Counted from the first letter of the stretch, positions 12,103 to 23,144 are shown. The stretch is DNA of 64,000 nucleotides from Mauremys mutica (GCF_020497125.1 NC_059074.1:195663415-195727414), one strand, 5' to 3'. The notes: generated from the letters alone by a model not told the origin. Numbers and translations are program-made.

Positions 12103-12498
12103 GATGCAACCCCATGCTCTGGGTGTTCCTAAGCCTCTGACTGCAAGATGCTGTGACTGAATGACAGGGGATGGATCACTTGATGATTTCTCTGTTCTGT
12201 TCATTACCTTTGAAGCATCTGGAATTGGCCATTGTCGGAAGTTAGGATACTGGGCTAAATGAACCATTGATCTGATCTAGTGTGGCCATTCTTGTGTTCT
12301 TATGTTCTGTTCTTATGGTGATACATGCCTTTTCCAAGTATTATGCAGTGGTGCATTCTTATAGATCAGATGTTGCCCTTGGGTATAGGAGTCTTGTCTT
12401 CAGTATTGGACTCTGCTCCAAAGCTCCCTCCTGATAAGGAATATTGTTTGGAACTCAACTTAAGTGGAGCACTCCAGAAGACACTACTCAAAGAAGAA

Positions 12499-12825
12499 GG
12501 AGAGATTACTCACCTTGTGCAGTAGGTTCTTTGAGATGTATCCTCCTATTCACGCTCAACTAACCACCCTCCTTCCCCTCTGCGTCAGAGTTTCCTCTGT
12601 GGACTTTGTGGTGGAGAAGAAACTGAAGCCTGTTTGTTGATGCTGTGATATATATCCTTGAGATGGGGTACAAGGATGTATAGGACGCATGTACAAGTCA
12701 AACAGATCCTGCCAAAATCTCTGATCAAAAAGGCTCATGGGGTAAACGCACGCTTGAAGTGGAGCAGCCGTAAGGACACACTTCTTGAAGAACTCCAGTT
12801 ACTGCACAAGGTGAGCAATCTCTCC
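12499..12825. repeat. Inverted arms at the end of DIRS A
   Basis: GGAGAGATTACTCACCTTGT at 12499-12518, continuing to 12534, is the reverse complement (few mismatches) of 12785-12825, which ends ACAAGGTGAGCAATCTCTCC. Arms of this kind mark DIRS termini and recur at 28560/28850, 34170/35161 and 54225/54470. Confidence 0.85.
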
Positions 12826-12897
12826 ATCCTGCTACTGATTGAAACAATAGTTCCTTCTTGGGGGGTTGTGTGACTGGGAGGATCTTCAGACTGGCTT

Positions 12898-13085
12898 CAG
12901 CTCAGGGGAGAGAAGGAGAAATGTGGATGTGTTGGGGGTGGGGGGCGAAGAGGAAACGGAGGGGATCTAAGAGGGGGAAGAAGAGAAGAGGACTGAAGTG
13001 GGAGAGGTAAGAGAGAGAGTGGGAAGCAGGAAGAGAGGGGCGAACAAGAGACCAGAAAGAGGGAAAACTAAGAGAAGTAGTAAAA
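12898..13085 (+). repeat. Polypurine tract
   Basis: About 190 bases are almost wholly A and G on the + strand. Such tracts can form triplex DNA. No gene is visible. Confidence 0.85.
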
Positions 13086-13168
13086 AGTACTGAAGATGTA
13101 CTTCTTCACACAGCGCAGAGTCAACCAAGTCTAGCTAGGGGATGTTGTGAAGGCCAAAAGTGTAACTG

Positions 13169-13468
13169 AGCATAGACACCAACTCCGTAGGTGCTCACAC
13201 CCATGGGAAAAAATGGGTGCTCAGCACCCACCGGCAGCCAGCTCCTCTCTGCCCCCCAGTAGGGGAGGAGCGGAGGCAGGAAGAGGCAGAGCAAGGGCGG
13301 GGCAAGCTCAGCAGAGGGGGCGGGAAGAAACGGGGTGGAGTGGGGGCGGGGCAGAGCAGGGGCAGGAAGAGGTGGGGTGGGGCCTTTGGGGAAGGGGTGG
13401 AGTGGGGGCGGGGCCTGGGGTGGAGCAGGGATTAGGCACTCCTGGGGAAATTAGAAAGGCAGTGCCTC
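13169..13468. mobile_element. hAT-type non-autonomous element inside the CR1 tail
   Basis: The element begins AGCATAGACACCAACTCCGT and ends near GGAAATTAGAAAGGCAGTGC. CR1 sequence tgtaactg is duplicated at 13161-13168 and 13469-13476, a perfect 8-bp duplication. The interior is G-rich with GGGGCGGGGC-like units, which explains the frames running through it. Confidence 0.85.
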
Positions 13469-13631
13469 TGTAACTGGGTTAAAAAAAGAATTAGATAAGT
13501 TCACGAAGGATAGGGCCCTCAATGGCTACTAGTCAAGATGGTCAAGGATGCAACTCCTTGCTCCAGATGTCCCTAAACCTCCAAGTGCCAGATGCTGGGA
13601 CTGGATGACAGGAGGAGATTTTTGCCCTGTT

Positions 13632-14375
13632 CATAGACTCATAGAGTCAGAAGGGACCTTAAAGTCAGAAGGGACCATTATGATCTTCTAGTCTGACCTC
13701 TTGCACAACGCAGGCCACAGAATCTCACCCACCCATTCCTGTAACAACCCCCTGACCTATGTCTGAGCTATTGAAGTCCTCAACTTGTGGTTTAAAGACT
13801 TCAAGGTGCAGAGAATCCTCCAGCAAGTGACCCGTGCCCCACGCTGCAGAGGAAGGCGAAAAACCTCTAGGGCCTCTGCCAATCTGCCCTGGAGGAAAAT
13901 TCCTTCCTGACCTCAAATATAGTGATCAGCTAAACCCTGAGCATGTGGGCAAGACTCACCAGCCAGACACTCAGGAAAGAATTCTCTGTAATGACTCAGA
14001 TCCCACCCTCTCTAGTGTCCCATCACAGGCCATTGGGCATATTTACCGCTTATAGTCAAAGATCAATTAATTGCCAAAATTAGGCTATGCCATCATACCA
14101 TCCCTCCATAAACTTACCAAGCTTAGTCTTGAAGCCAGGTATGTCTTTTGCCTCCATTGCTCCCCTTGGAAGGCTGTTCCAGAACTTCACTCCTCTGATG
14201 GTTAGAAACCTTTGTCTAATTTCAAGTCTAAATTTCCTGATGGCCAGTTTATATCCATTTGTTCTTGTGTCCACATTGGTACTGAGCTTAAATAATTCCT
14301 CTCCATCCCTGGTATTTATCCCTCTGATATATTTATAGAGAGCAATCATATCTCCCCTCAGCCTTATTTTGGTTA
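13632..14375 (-). mobile_element. CR1 LINE, second subfamily, minus strand
   Basis: Its 3' terminus lies at the left, with two copies of the catagactcatag-type 8-bp unit at 13632-13650. The tail and 3' UTR then run rightward. The open minus-strand stretch 14080-14349 encodes a CR1 C-terminal segment with FWNSLPRGAMEAKDIPGFK near the end. GCCCTGTTC appears on both sides of the insertion. It lies in reverse orientation inside the plus-strand CR1 tail, so it is the younger of the two. Confidence 0.8.
14080..14349 (-). pseudogene. CR1 ORF2 C-terminus fragment
   Basis: The open stretch of 89 codons starts MIALYKYIRGINTRDGEELF and contains the KFWNSLPRGAMEAKD segment typical of the last coding part of CR1 ORF2. 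The upstream reverse transcriptase is absent because the copy is 5' truncated. It is not a host gene. Confidence 0.75.
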
Positions 14376-14494
14376 GGCCCTGTTCTGTTCATTCCCTCTG
14401 AAGCATCTGGCACTGGCCACTGTCAGAGACAGGGTACTGGGCTAGATGGACCATTGGTCTGACTCAGCATGGCCATTCTTATGCCTTCTTGCAC

Positions 14495-15240
14495 AGTCAG
14501 TCCTAGCCTTCCACTCTGAGCTCACTGTATGAGTCCCTGTCCCCACCCCGCTCCTAGTCTCTCCTTCTCCTCTCACCCAATTCTGGTCTCTTCACCCACC
14601 CTATTCCAATTCGTACCCATACCCCAACTCCTTGTGCCTAATTTCCTTGCCCAGACTGTCCAGGATTCCCAGTTCCTTGTCAGATCAGCCACTCACCACT
14701 GGCTCCAAGTTCCAGTCCTCTACCCCAGGCTCCTCACCCAATGCAAGCCCCCCCCCACGGCTTCTTGTGCCCATCCCACCCCTTTTCCTGGTTTATTTTC
14801 CCAGATAGTCCCAGTTTCCCCCACACACTTCAGCTTCTTGTCAGATCTGTCTGCCCACCACCCAGTCCCTGTTCCCTCCCATACTGATTCCCAGTCCCAC
14901 TTTCCTTGTTCAGACAGTCCCCAGTCTTGCTTCCTCCCCTGAACTCCTCCTCAGTGTCTGCCCCCTACCAAGCCAACTGGCTGTCAGTTCCCCCTCCCCT
15001 ATCTCTTTTACCAGCTTCCAGCCTCAGTCTCTCCCCTTAGCTCCCAGTCCCAGTCTCCTAGCCCCACCAGCCCAACCTTCCCCTTTCCCCCCCAGCCGCC
15101 AGTCTGTCTCTCCCTCCCTCCGTCTCAGCCCCAGTCTCCTTGCCCAGCCAGCCTCAATGTCTCCCTCCAGTGCCAGCCTCATCAGTCCCAGTCTAATCCT
15201 TTCCTTCCTACCTGGTCTAACTTTTGTCTCCTCTGCATTT
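14495..15240 (+). repeat. Pyrimidine-rich degenerate minisatellite-like tract
   Basis: Over 700 bases of C and T-rich sequence have recurring CCCAGTCTCTCC-like and TCCCAGTTCC-like words at irregular spacing. The open stretch at 14529-14942 is a by-product of this composition. The tract mirrors the polypurine block at 12898-13085 on the other side of the CR1 nest. Confidence 0.7.
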
Positions 15241-15357
15241 GAATCAGAAGGTTTCCTTCTGGATGCTGCTTGAGTGTGGGAGTGGGGTGTGGGGAGGGGG
15301 GCATTACTGAGAATCCAGAAGAGACAGGCTCCCTGTTCTCAGTTCCGTTGCCTGGCC

Positions 15358-15648
15358 TAGGGTGACCGCCTTTGTTGGTTGGAAATAAGGGAAAGCCGCA
15401 TGAAAAATAATGGACAACTTTTAAGGGACATTTTAGGAAAACACCTTTTCCCTTAGCATATTTTCTCTCAAGTGTACATTTCTACTGTCCTTGAGTGTAC
15501 AATGCAATTATCCTAAGCTTCAATTTAATGTTTAAAATGGTACTTGGTTTTAATACATTTCAATACATCTTAAAATAAGGGGCGGGTGATCACCCTAAGG
15601 GACAAACCAATGATGGTCCCTTAAAATAGGGGATGGGTGGTCACCCTA
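15358..15648. mobile_element. hAT-type MITE, tagggtgacc family
   Basis: The left end TAGGGTGACCGCC and the right end GGTGGTCACCCTA are inverted repeats. gcctggcc flanks both sides (15350-15357 and 15649-15656), a perfect 8-bp duplication. An extra internal copy of the right end occurs near 15575-15597. The inverted ends match those of 31442-31564, 38586-38709 and 49659-50389. Confidence 0.9.
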
Positions 15649-15869
15649 GCCTGGCCCCACCCTAGCCCAAGCAACTGGGAGCAGCCATTACAGGAGAAGT
15701 CCAGCTTTGCCCGGGTAGCTCTGAACAGATGGTGGATGTGAAATCTGGGCATCGCTAGAAGCTGTGAGAGGCTCAGGAATGTTCACAGTCGGCACAGAAT
15801 CTTCGGAAAATTAGCTATTAACGTTGAGTACGTCTCTACTAACCACGTGCGAACTGTGACTTTTCAAAG

Positions 15870-16185
15870 GCTTGTATCTTGGTCGAGTTGGGCAGATTTT
15901 CCTGGGGAAGGCAAAAGACACATCCTTGACACAAAGACCACCTCCCTGCAAAAGTATGGAAGTGTTAGAGCTTTCTAACAATTTTTCTCAAGAATTTTTT
16001 TAACATGGCAAACGAACATATTTTTACATAGTCTTGTTCTTGGAAATAGCTGAATGGTATTGGCTGAAATTTTCCCCAAAAATCCAACCCGATACAAACG
16101 CCTTGCATGGAAAAGTTCAGCAAATATGGTTAAAGTTTAACAAAGTTATAAGAAACTGGAAACATGGTCTTAGCATGAGAAGCCT
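15870..16185 (+). repeat. Unnamed dispersed repeat, copy 2
   Basis: This aligns by eye with the reverse complement of 3346-3655. Landmarks are GGCAAAAGACACATCC near 15910, TTAGAGCTTTC near 15965, GGCTGAAATTTTCC near 16060 and TTGCATGGAAAAGTTCAGC near 16105. It contains many stops in all frames. Confidence 0.6.
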
Positions 16186-16254
16186 TAATAATAGGCAGTG
16201 AAACCACCCCTGCCTATAATTTGAAGAACACAGTTTTAATTAGATCTGTGCATT

Positions 16255-16380
16255 CATAGGGCTGGAACTAAGGGTGCTGGGGGTGATGCCACAGCCCCTG
16301 GCTTGAAGTAGTCATAACAACCCAAATACATGGTTTCTGCCTTCAGCACCCCCACTATAAAAATTGTTCCAGCACCACTG
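16255..16380. mobile_element. hAT-type MITE, ctggaac family
   Basis: The left end CATAGGGCTGGAACTAAGGG and the right end TTGTTCCAGCACCACTG are inverted repeats. tgtgcatt flanks both sides (16247-16254 and 16381-16388), a perfect 8-bp duplication. A second copy in the opposite orientation is at 61397-61516. Confidence 0.9.
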
Positions 16381-16388
16381 TGTGCATT

Positions 16389-19300
16389 CAGTGACTCATT
16401 TTTCTAATATGTTAATGCCAGCTTCTAACTTTTTTGACTACATCACATTTTTGGAAACATAATTATGGGGAAATTATCTTGCATTTATTTTGTTTCAGAT
16501 ATTATGCAGGACACACATAAAAGAAGGAATGTAGCTTGTATTTAACTCCCTTGTTAAAATCTAAGCTTTAGATCAATTTATTGACTTTTAATTATAACAT
16601 ACCTCCCATAAATAGTGAACATCTCTTAAATGACAGCATATTATTGTTTTATTATTCGTATTGCACCATTGGTTTGCATAGAACTTCAGAGGCAAATAAA
16701 AAGACCATAAAAAAAATCTTTGTCCCCTGAATTCAGTGGGAGTTTTGCCATTCATTTGACTTGAGTGGGGCCAGGATTTCATCCCAGCTCGCTGCATCAA
16801 GTAGGTGACAATCTAAATTAGACAGAAAACAACAAAAACGAGAACTTACTCTTTGGGGTAAGATTGTAGGAAAATCAGATAAGAGAAGCAAGAATACATA
16901 CAGGTAGAGAGAAGTTTGAGGAGGAAACATTGGTTTTTAACATTTTAATTATACTATTGATTGGAGAGAAAAATGGATAAGAGGCCGTTTAATAAATGAA
17001 ATGAAAACATGTATTTGAAACACTAGATGGTGCTATTGTGTAAAGATGCGTTTATGGTAACTTTGTAAAGTCAAGAGGTGTGAGGAAGAAAATCCTCCTT
17101 AAAAAGTCGTGGAACTTTGCTAAATGGGCAGTTTCACTGAAGGACTTAGAATATGGAATGAATATTATTGTGCTTGTAGCTCTTGTTTTATAATACGTAG
17201 ACCAAGACGTAACACCTCAGGGGAAAAATGGTGTGATAATTTGTTAAACCATATGCAGTATTTTGATTTAAATGTGCCTTAAAAGTACTTACCTTCTTGG
17301 TTCCCAAGGAAGAAGAGGCAATTTAAGTCACATGCTCTGAATGTAGAAACTATTTGCTAGCTGCCTTACACTGAATATACAAATACAAGGTTCCCTTGTA
17401 TTAATTCAAGTACACCCTAAAATGCCTTAGGATTAAAGCAATTATCTGTAATACTATATTACTTATATTTAAGGCTTGTTGTTGATTGGATAAAAACATG
17501 AAATACAACTTTTTTTTTTCTTGGAATAGTTAATGTGTTTTTTTCCTTGTCTACTTTACCAAAATTCTGCATTCCTTGTGTAATCCTAGGATATTAAAAA
17601 TAATTAAATGGGATATTCACAGTTTCAGTAATGAAACATAATTGGAGTTTGGAATACTTTGATATTCAAATTAAAAAGAAAAAACAAGAAAGATGATCCT
17701 GCTGAGAATGTGCATATTATTTTCATGCATTGCTCCATGTTTCGGGCAGTGAAGCTACTGGAAGTCTTTCTCAAATAAAGATTGTAGGATTAAGCCTGCT
17801 AACAGTTTTTGGCTTACAAATCTTTACCATAAGGAGTGTGTGCATATGTGTATGTTGAGATGAGGGAAAGGCTTAGTCCTAAAATATTATTAATAATATT
17901 TTTTATGGCACAGCTGAATATTGGATTATATTTACATTTGTTTATTTTTTGTAATGAGCTGGTCAAAAAAAATCAGGACGATTTGCAATAGCTGGCAAGA
18001 TGTGCTTGTTATATTGCTGTTTGAGAACATAAATGATAAATTATTTAGTAAACTTGTCAGGAAACATATTTAACTCTATCCAGCAAATACCAGAGGATGA
18101 TGATTCCTCTGATGGATGATTCCTGGTGATTCAGAGGAAAGTGTGATTTATGCACTTTGTTATTTAAATATAGCAAGCACTTTACAAATAGTAATGATTT
18201 ATGTGACCTAGAAAACACTGAAGAGTTGGCATCTATTCCTAGGTTACCTATTTCTTTCACGCTGAGGGAGGGCCCTGATCTACAATGCTATCTTATATAC
18301 AAGGGTGCTTATTATGTACATTGCATGTACTATAAATGCTGTGCAAAGCACCTCTCCCATTTAATTACACAAACTTATTGTTAATTAATAACTTGTGTTA
18401 GCATCATCGAGCAATAGAGCATTTGTCAGGGGTGTGTTTTGCAATCCTGAAATAAAGCTGGCAAGTAAAGAGGATGGTTACTAAACAGCACACCTCTCAT
18501 GAAGAAATCCTTGGAAGGGAGCCAGAGACAGGAAAACGATGCAAGGTTCACCATGCAAAATCCCTTCAAATAATTCCCACAACATGGAGTGGTGTGGGGA
18601 TTCAAGCATCCCAAACCCCTCTTTCGTCCTAGTGATCTACAGGGAAGGAGACTCCCAGATTTGAGGAGGTAGGAGACAACTGCATGGAGATCTCTTGCCT
18701 CTGTGTTCTTCTGTTGGTCTCTATCCCTCCCAGCAGCACAGCTGCAGTTGGAGCCGCACTGGTATTGGCTGGGTGTTCCTGAGACTGCTCAGAAATAGCT
18801 ACAGAGGGAACCCACATGGAGTTATACTGTGCACAGCTGTACAAATTCACAACAGGATTTCAGAGTGAAAATATGGGGAGGTCTGCAATGAATAGTGATG
18901 TAGAGCCCAGTCCACTGATTCTCCCCCTGCAGTCCTGGCCCACATCTTTCCAAACCCTACAGAGGCGCAGCTCAAGTGTTTTTTTGTGAGGAGTACAGAA
19001 AGGGAAGACAATACTATTGAGAGAGCATTCTCCACCCTTTCCATGTAGGCAGTGATTCACCTGTCGGACCAAGGATCAGTTTAAATTTTTAGCAGTCTGA
19101 GCATGGGCTCAGCTATGTTCCATCTAATTGCAGAGTCTGTATGTCCCAGACACAACAAGAAGGATATTTGACTTGTTTGAGTGAGATTAAAGCAGATTTT
19201 ACTTATTCTGTTCATTTGGGGGTTCATTTTTGGCTTCACTTACGCATGCCTGATAGCTGTTTGGAGGCCTGTGTGAAATGAATTGGAGGCCTTTGTGGGC

Positions 19301-20194
19301 AGAGTTCCAATACACAGATGTCTCCCTCCTGTTTAAATCTGCTCCAGCCACTGGATGTGGAGAAGCTTATATTGTATCTGTCCATGCTTCTATCTGTTCT
19401 ACAGATATAATGGGGACTTGGCTCTCAAATTCTGTCCAGCTGATGCTTTTGTAAGTACCAGTCTCTTAAAAATATCTGCATGAATGGAGGCAGTTCTTGT
19501 GTTGCTGAACTGTATTCAGCCACCACACAGTATTACTCAGTTACTTTATATGGACATAGGAGACAAATCTGCTTAGGTGTATTATTCACTGTAAAATGTA
19601 TGGTTAGCTCAGACTCTGTCTCTATGCTGGTAAACATACATACTTTGGATAATCTTTTTAATGAACTTAATGTGACATTACACCCATTCTGATATGTAGA
19701 AGATCCATGAGTGGGGAAAAAAAAGATAATTGTGCATAAGTCAATTATTTGAGAGGAGAGCCTTTAATTTCTTCAGGCTCTATAAAAAGAATTTGAGCAT
19801 CTGCATATATTTATTTTATAGATATACTGTTACATCTTTAGCGCAGTGCATGGGGAGTTAGCAATGGAACACTCATTAACGTTAATGGGATTTCTTTGGC
19901 TAATTCCCCACACACTGGCTGAAAATTTAGCCCAAAGAGATTTGCAAAGTGATGTTGAGGAGCAAGTTGGTCGGTTAGCCTCATTACTTTCATGTCATTA
20001 ACCGCTCTATCTGCCATTGGCTTTATATGAAGACTGTAATATTATACTTAACACTTAATACTGAAGTACTGTATGCCAAATATAGAATCTAATATTGAGA
20101 TAAAATAATATAGCAGTTTTAGTATGTTTCAAAATATTAATTCTAGGTATTTTTAGTCAAATTCAGCAAAAACCGTAAAACATGAAGAAAATTA
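16389..20194. other. Quiet AT-rich non-coding sequence
   Basis: Nearly 4 kb with no recognisable exon or young repeat. It includes T and A runs near 17510 and short open stretches with no family resemblance. One short palindromic word near 16730-16785 belongs to a dispersed sequence described among the findings. Confidence 0.45.
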
Positions 20195-20372
20195 TACACC
20201 TCTACCTCGATATAACACGAATTTGGATATAACGCGGTAAAGCAAGGCTCCGGGGGGGCAGGGCTGCGCACTCCAGTGGATCAAAGCAAGTTCGATATAA
20301 TGCGGTTTCACCTATAACACGGTAAGATTATTTTGGCTCCCGAGAACAGCGTTATATCAAGGTAGAGGTGTA
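20195..20372. mobile_element. Tc1/mariner-pogo-type MITE
   Basis: The left end TACACCTCTACCTCGATATA and the right end, which reads TATATCAAGGTAGAGGTGTA, form 22-bp inverted repeats with one mismatch, starting and ending with TA. The 178-bp element repeats the GATATAA word internally and has no transposase. A TA target and ends of this form suggest a Tigger/pogo-like source, which I infer rather than prove. Confidence 0.8.
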
Positions 20373-20754
20373 TATTAAAAGAAGAGTTTTAGACTTCAGA
20401 ACAATTTTGCATTTCCGGTAACTTCAGTATAGCCTTGAGGCAATTGCTGAGGTAAATGAAAAGGACAACTATCTGCTTTGGGCTTAGCATACAGATAGTA
20501 TTTTACATACATCCTCCTGTAAATAACCTTTGTGAAAGTTAATTGATAAGATAGCAAAGTCATTTTCTCTTCAACAGGACACGTAACAAAGTATTTAAAA
20601 TACTGAAATATACTTGTAAATCATAGAAATATAGGACTGGAAGGGATCTTGATAGGTCATCTAGTCCAGTACCTTGCACTGAGGCAGGACTAAGTATTAT
20701 CTAAACCATCCTTGATAGGTGTTAGTTTAACCTGTTCTTAAAAACCTCCAATGA

Positions 20755-21070
20755 TAGGGCCGCCCAGAGGGAGGGGCAAGTGGGGCAATTTGCCCTAGGC
20801 CCTGGGCCCCGCAGGAGCCCCCACGAGAGTTTTTTGGGGCCCCTGGAGTGGGGTCCTTCACTCGCTCCGGGGGCCCCGGAAAACTCTCGCGGGGCCCGGG
20901 CCCCCGGAGCTTCTTCCGCTCCGGGTCGTCATCGTCAATTCGGTGGCAGGGGGTCCTTCCACTCTGGGACCCACCGCCGAAGTGCCCCGAAGACCTGCAG
21001 CAAGGGGTCCTTCTGCCCCGGGTCCCGCCGCCGAAGACCCCAGGCGCCCTGAATCCTCTGGGCGGCCCTA
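20755..21070. mobile_element. hAT-type element, first insertion in the CR1
   Basis: TAGGGCCGCCCAGAGGG at the left mirrors GGGCGGCCCTA at the right. CR1 sequence tccaatga is duplicated at 20747-20754 and 21071-21078 exactly. The interior is strongly GC-rich with repeated GGGGTCCTTC words. Confidence 0.9.
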
Positions 21071-21477
21071 TCCAATGATGGAGATTCCACAGCCTCCCTA
21101 GGTAATTTGTTCTTAACTTAACTATCCTTACGTTGGGAAGTTTTACCTAGTGTCTAACCTAAATCTCTCTTGCTGCAATTTAAGCCCATTATTCCTTCTC
21201 CTGTCTTCAATGGATAAGGAGAACAATTTATCATCTTTCTCTTTATAACAACCTTTTTCATACACTAAGGCTGTTAGCATATCCCCCCCTTAGTCTTCCT
21301 CTTCTCCAGACTAAATAAACCCAATTTTTTCTTCTTTCCTTGTAAGTCATGTTTTCTAGACCTTTAATCATATTTTTTTCCTTTCCTCTGGACTTTCTCC
21401 CATTTGTCCACATCTTTCCCGGAGTAGGGTGCCAAGAACTGTACACAGCACTCCAACTGAGGACTTATCAGTGCTGA

Positions 21478-21807
21478 TTAGAGTAGAAGAAGTACTTCTT
21501 GTGTCTTGCTTACAACATCCCAGAATGGTGTGTGCTTTTTTGCAACAGTATTACATAGTTGATTCATATTTAATTTGTGGTCCATTGTAACCCCCAGATC
21601 CTTTTCTGCAATACTCCTTCCTAGACAGTCATTTCCCATTTTGTATTTGTGCAGTTGATTATTCCTTTCTAAGTGTAGTGTTTTGGATTTGTCCTTATTA
21701 AATTTCATTCTACTCATCTCGGAGCATTTCTCCAGTTTGTCAAGATCATTTTTGAATTCTAAGCCTATCCTACAAAGCATTTGCAATTCCTCCCAGCATG
21801 GTATCAT
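21478..21807 (-). pseudogene. CR1 reverse transcriptase C-terminal fragment
   Basis: The open stretch of 109 codons includes a LEKCSEMSRMKFNKDKSKTL segment and an ERNNQLHKYKMGNDCLG segment followed by AEKDLGVTMDHKLNMNQLC, all in the order seen in CR1 ORF2 after the RT active site. The matching segments of the plus-strand CR1 are at 10851-11100. It ends near a frame change at the left. Confidence 0.85.
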
Positions 21808-22161
21808 AGGCAGTCTTTATAAGTGTACTCTCTATGCTATTATCCAAATCATTTATGAAGATATTGAATGGTTTTACTCTCTGAGTATGGTTTTTGCAAC
21901 CAGTGGTGCACCCACCTTATAATAGATTCACTTAGGCTATATTTCCCTATTTGTTTATGAGAAGGTCATGTGAGACAGTATCAAAAGCCTTACTAAAGTT
22001 GAGATATATCACATCTACTGCTTTCTTTGTATCCACAAGGCCTGTTACCCTGTCAAAGAAGGATATTAGATTGATTTGACATGATTTGTTCTTGACAAAT
22101 CCATGTTGGCTGTTACTTATCTCCTTATCATCTTCTAAGTGCTTACAAATTGATTGTTTGA

Positions 22162-22359
22162 TTATTTCCTCATTATCTTTCTGGGCACCGAAGTTAAGCT
22201 GACTGGTCTATAATTCCCTGGGTTATTCTTATTCCCCTTTTTGTAGCTAGGTACTATACTTGCCCTTTTCCAGTCCCGTGGGATTTCTCCTGTCCTCCAC
22301 AAGTTCTCAAAGATAATCGTTAATGGCTCAGAGATCTCTTCAGCCAGTTTCTTACGCAA
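22162..22359 (-). pseudogene. CR1 reverse transcriptase palm fragment
   Basis: In 65 codons, residues 6-30 read as the CR1 RT entry with ENLWRTGEIPRDWKRASIVP, then YKKGNKNNPGNYRPVSLTS, the hallmark motif of non-LTR reverse transcriptases. The frame is cut on its N-terminal side by the transposon at 22357-22667. The downstream active-site block is not open. Confidence 0.9.
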
Positions 22360-22667
22360 GGGTTGGCAACCTTTCAGAAGTGCTGTGCCGAGTCTTCATT
22401 TATTCACTCTAATTTAAGGTTTGGCGTGCCCGTAATACATTTTAACGTTTTTAGAAGGTCTCTCTTTGTAAGTCTATAATATATAACTAAACAATTGTTG
22501 TATGTAAAGTAAATAAGGTTTTTAAAATGTCTAAGAAGATTCATTTAAAATTAAATTAAAATGCAGAGCTCCCTGGACCGGTGGTCAGGACCCGGGCAGT
22601 GTGAGTGCCACTGAAAATCAGCTTGTGTGCCGCCTTTGGCACACATGCCATAGGTTGCCTACCCCTG
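22357..22667. mobile_element. hAT-type element, second insertion in the CR1
   Basis: The left end AAGGGTTGGCAACCTTTCAG and the right end TAGGTTGCCTACCCCTG are imperfect inverted repeats. The flanks ttcttacg and tccttaag agree at 6 of 8 positions, suggesting an older insertion than its neighbours. The centre is AT-rich and non-coding. Confidence 0.75.
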
Positions 22668-22928
22668 TCCTTAAGTAATCTAGGATGTATTTCATCAGGC
22701 CCTGCCAGCTTGAAGACATCTAACTTGTCTAAGTAAATCTTAACTCTTTTTTCCCTATTTTAGCCTCAGATCATACACCATTTACCCTGATGTTCACTAT
22801 GTTAGTCATCCAATCACTGCTAACCTTTTTGGTGAAAACTGAAACGAAATAGGCATTTAGCACTTTGGCCATTGCTGCATTTCCTATTACGTCTATCCCT
22901 CATTGAGTAATGGGATTACCCTGTCCTT

Positions 22929-23106
22929 AAAGCCCTGCAAGGGACTATTGTTTTAATCCCACTCCCATCCTGCCCCGCAATTCCCACTCACACCTTTGCC
23001 TGCATTGTTTCTTGCATTTTTATCCCACTCCCACCTGCAAAAACCTTAGATCCCACAAATCCAGCAAGAGAGACAGATTCCCCCATGCTACTAAAAAAAA
23101 AAAGAT

Positions 23107-23144
<38 letters not shown>

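Larger units (their letters stand above)
10740..12317 (+). mobile_element. CR1 LINE, 3' part, inserted in DIRS A
   Basis: It starts in the reverse transcriptase thumb region and runs to the 3' end, whose last part (12110-12317) matches other CR1 tails in this window: a two-part tail around CATTGATCTGATCTAGTGTGG and a GTTCTTATG-like terminal unit. It is 5' truncated, as most CR1 copies are. It splits DIRS A, so it is younger than that element. It carries its own insertion at 11599-12102. Confidence 0.85.
7640..12825 (+). mobile_element. DIRS-type retrotransposon remnant A, interrupted by a CR1
   Basis: DIRS elements encode Gag, RT-RNase H and a tyrosine recombinase and lack normal LTRs. In order, this stretch shows a degraded Gag start, the best Gag block (8311-8865), more Gag-like sequence across stops (8866-9130), an RNase H-side block (about 9230-9500), and a broken tyrosine-recombinase region (9780-10600) with a KDKVSLHLYPKFLSKV-like segment near 10120. 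The recombinase end resumes at 12325 after the CR1, followed by inverted arms at 12499-12534 and 12785-12825. Most of the reverse transcriptase is missing. Stops and frame changes throughout make it inactive. Confidence 0.75.
13090..14494 (+). mobile_element. CR1 LINE 3' tail, doubly interrupted
   Basis: The plus-strand CR1 tail is seen in three pieces. 13090-13168 carries the GATGTACTTCTTCACACAG segment. 13477-13632 resumes with AAAAAGAATTAGATAAGTTC. 14372-14494 ends with the ACTGGGCTAGATGGACCATT segment. A hAT-type element fills the first gap and an opposite-strand CR1 the second. It belongs to the same 3' family as the CR1 at 10740-12317. Confidence 0.8.

Noticed and set aside
11582..12115. 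Long overlapping frames on both strands rich in G, A and P codons
   Set aside because: They lie wholly inside a GC-rich transposon with perfect 8-bp flanks. Frames on both strands arise from the absence of AT-rich stop codons.
14529..14942. 137-codon frame rich in P and S
   Set aside because: It is a product of the pyrimidine-rich tract and lacks any recognisable motif.
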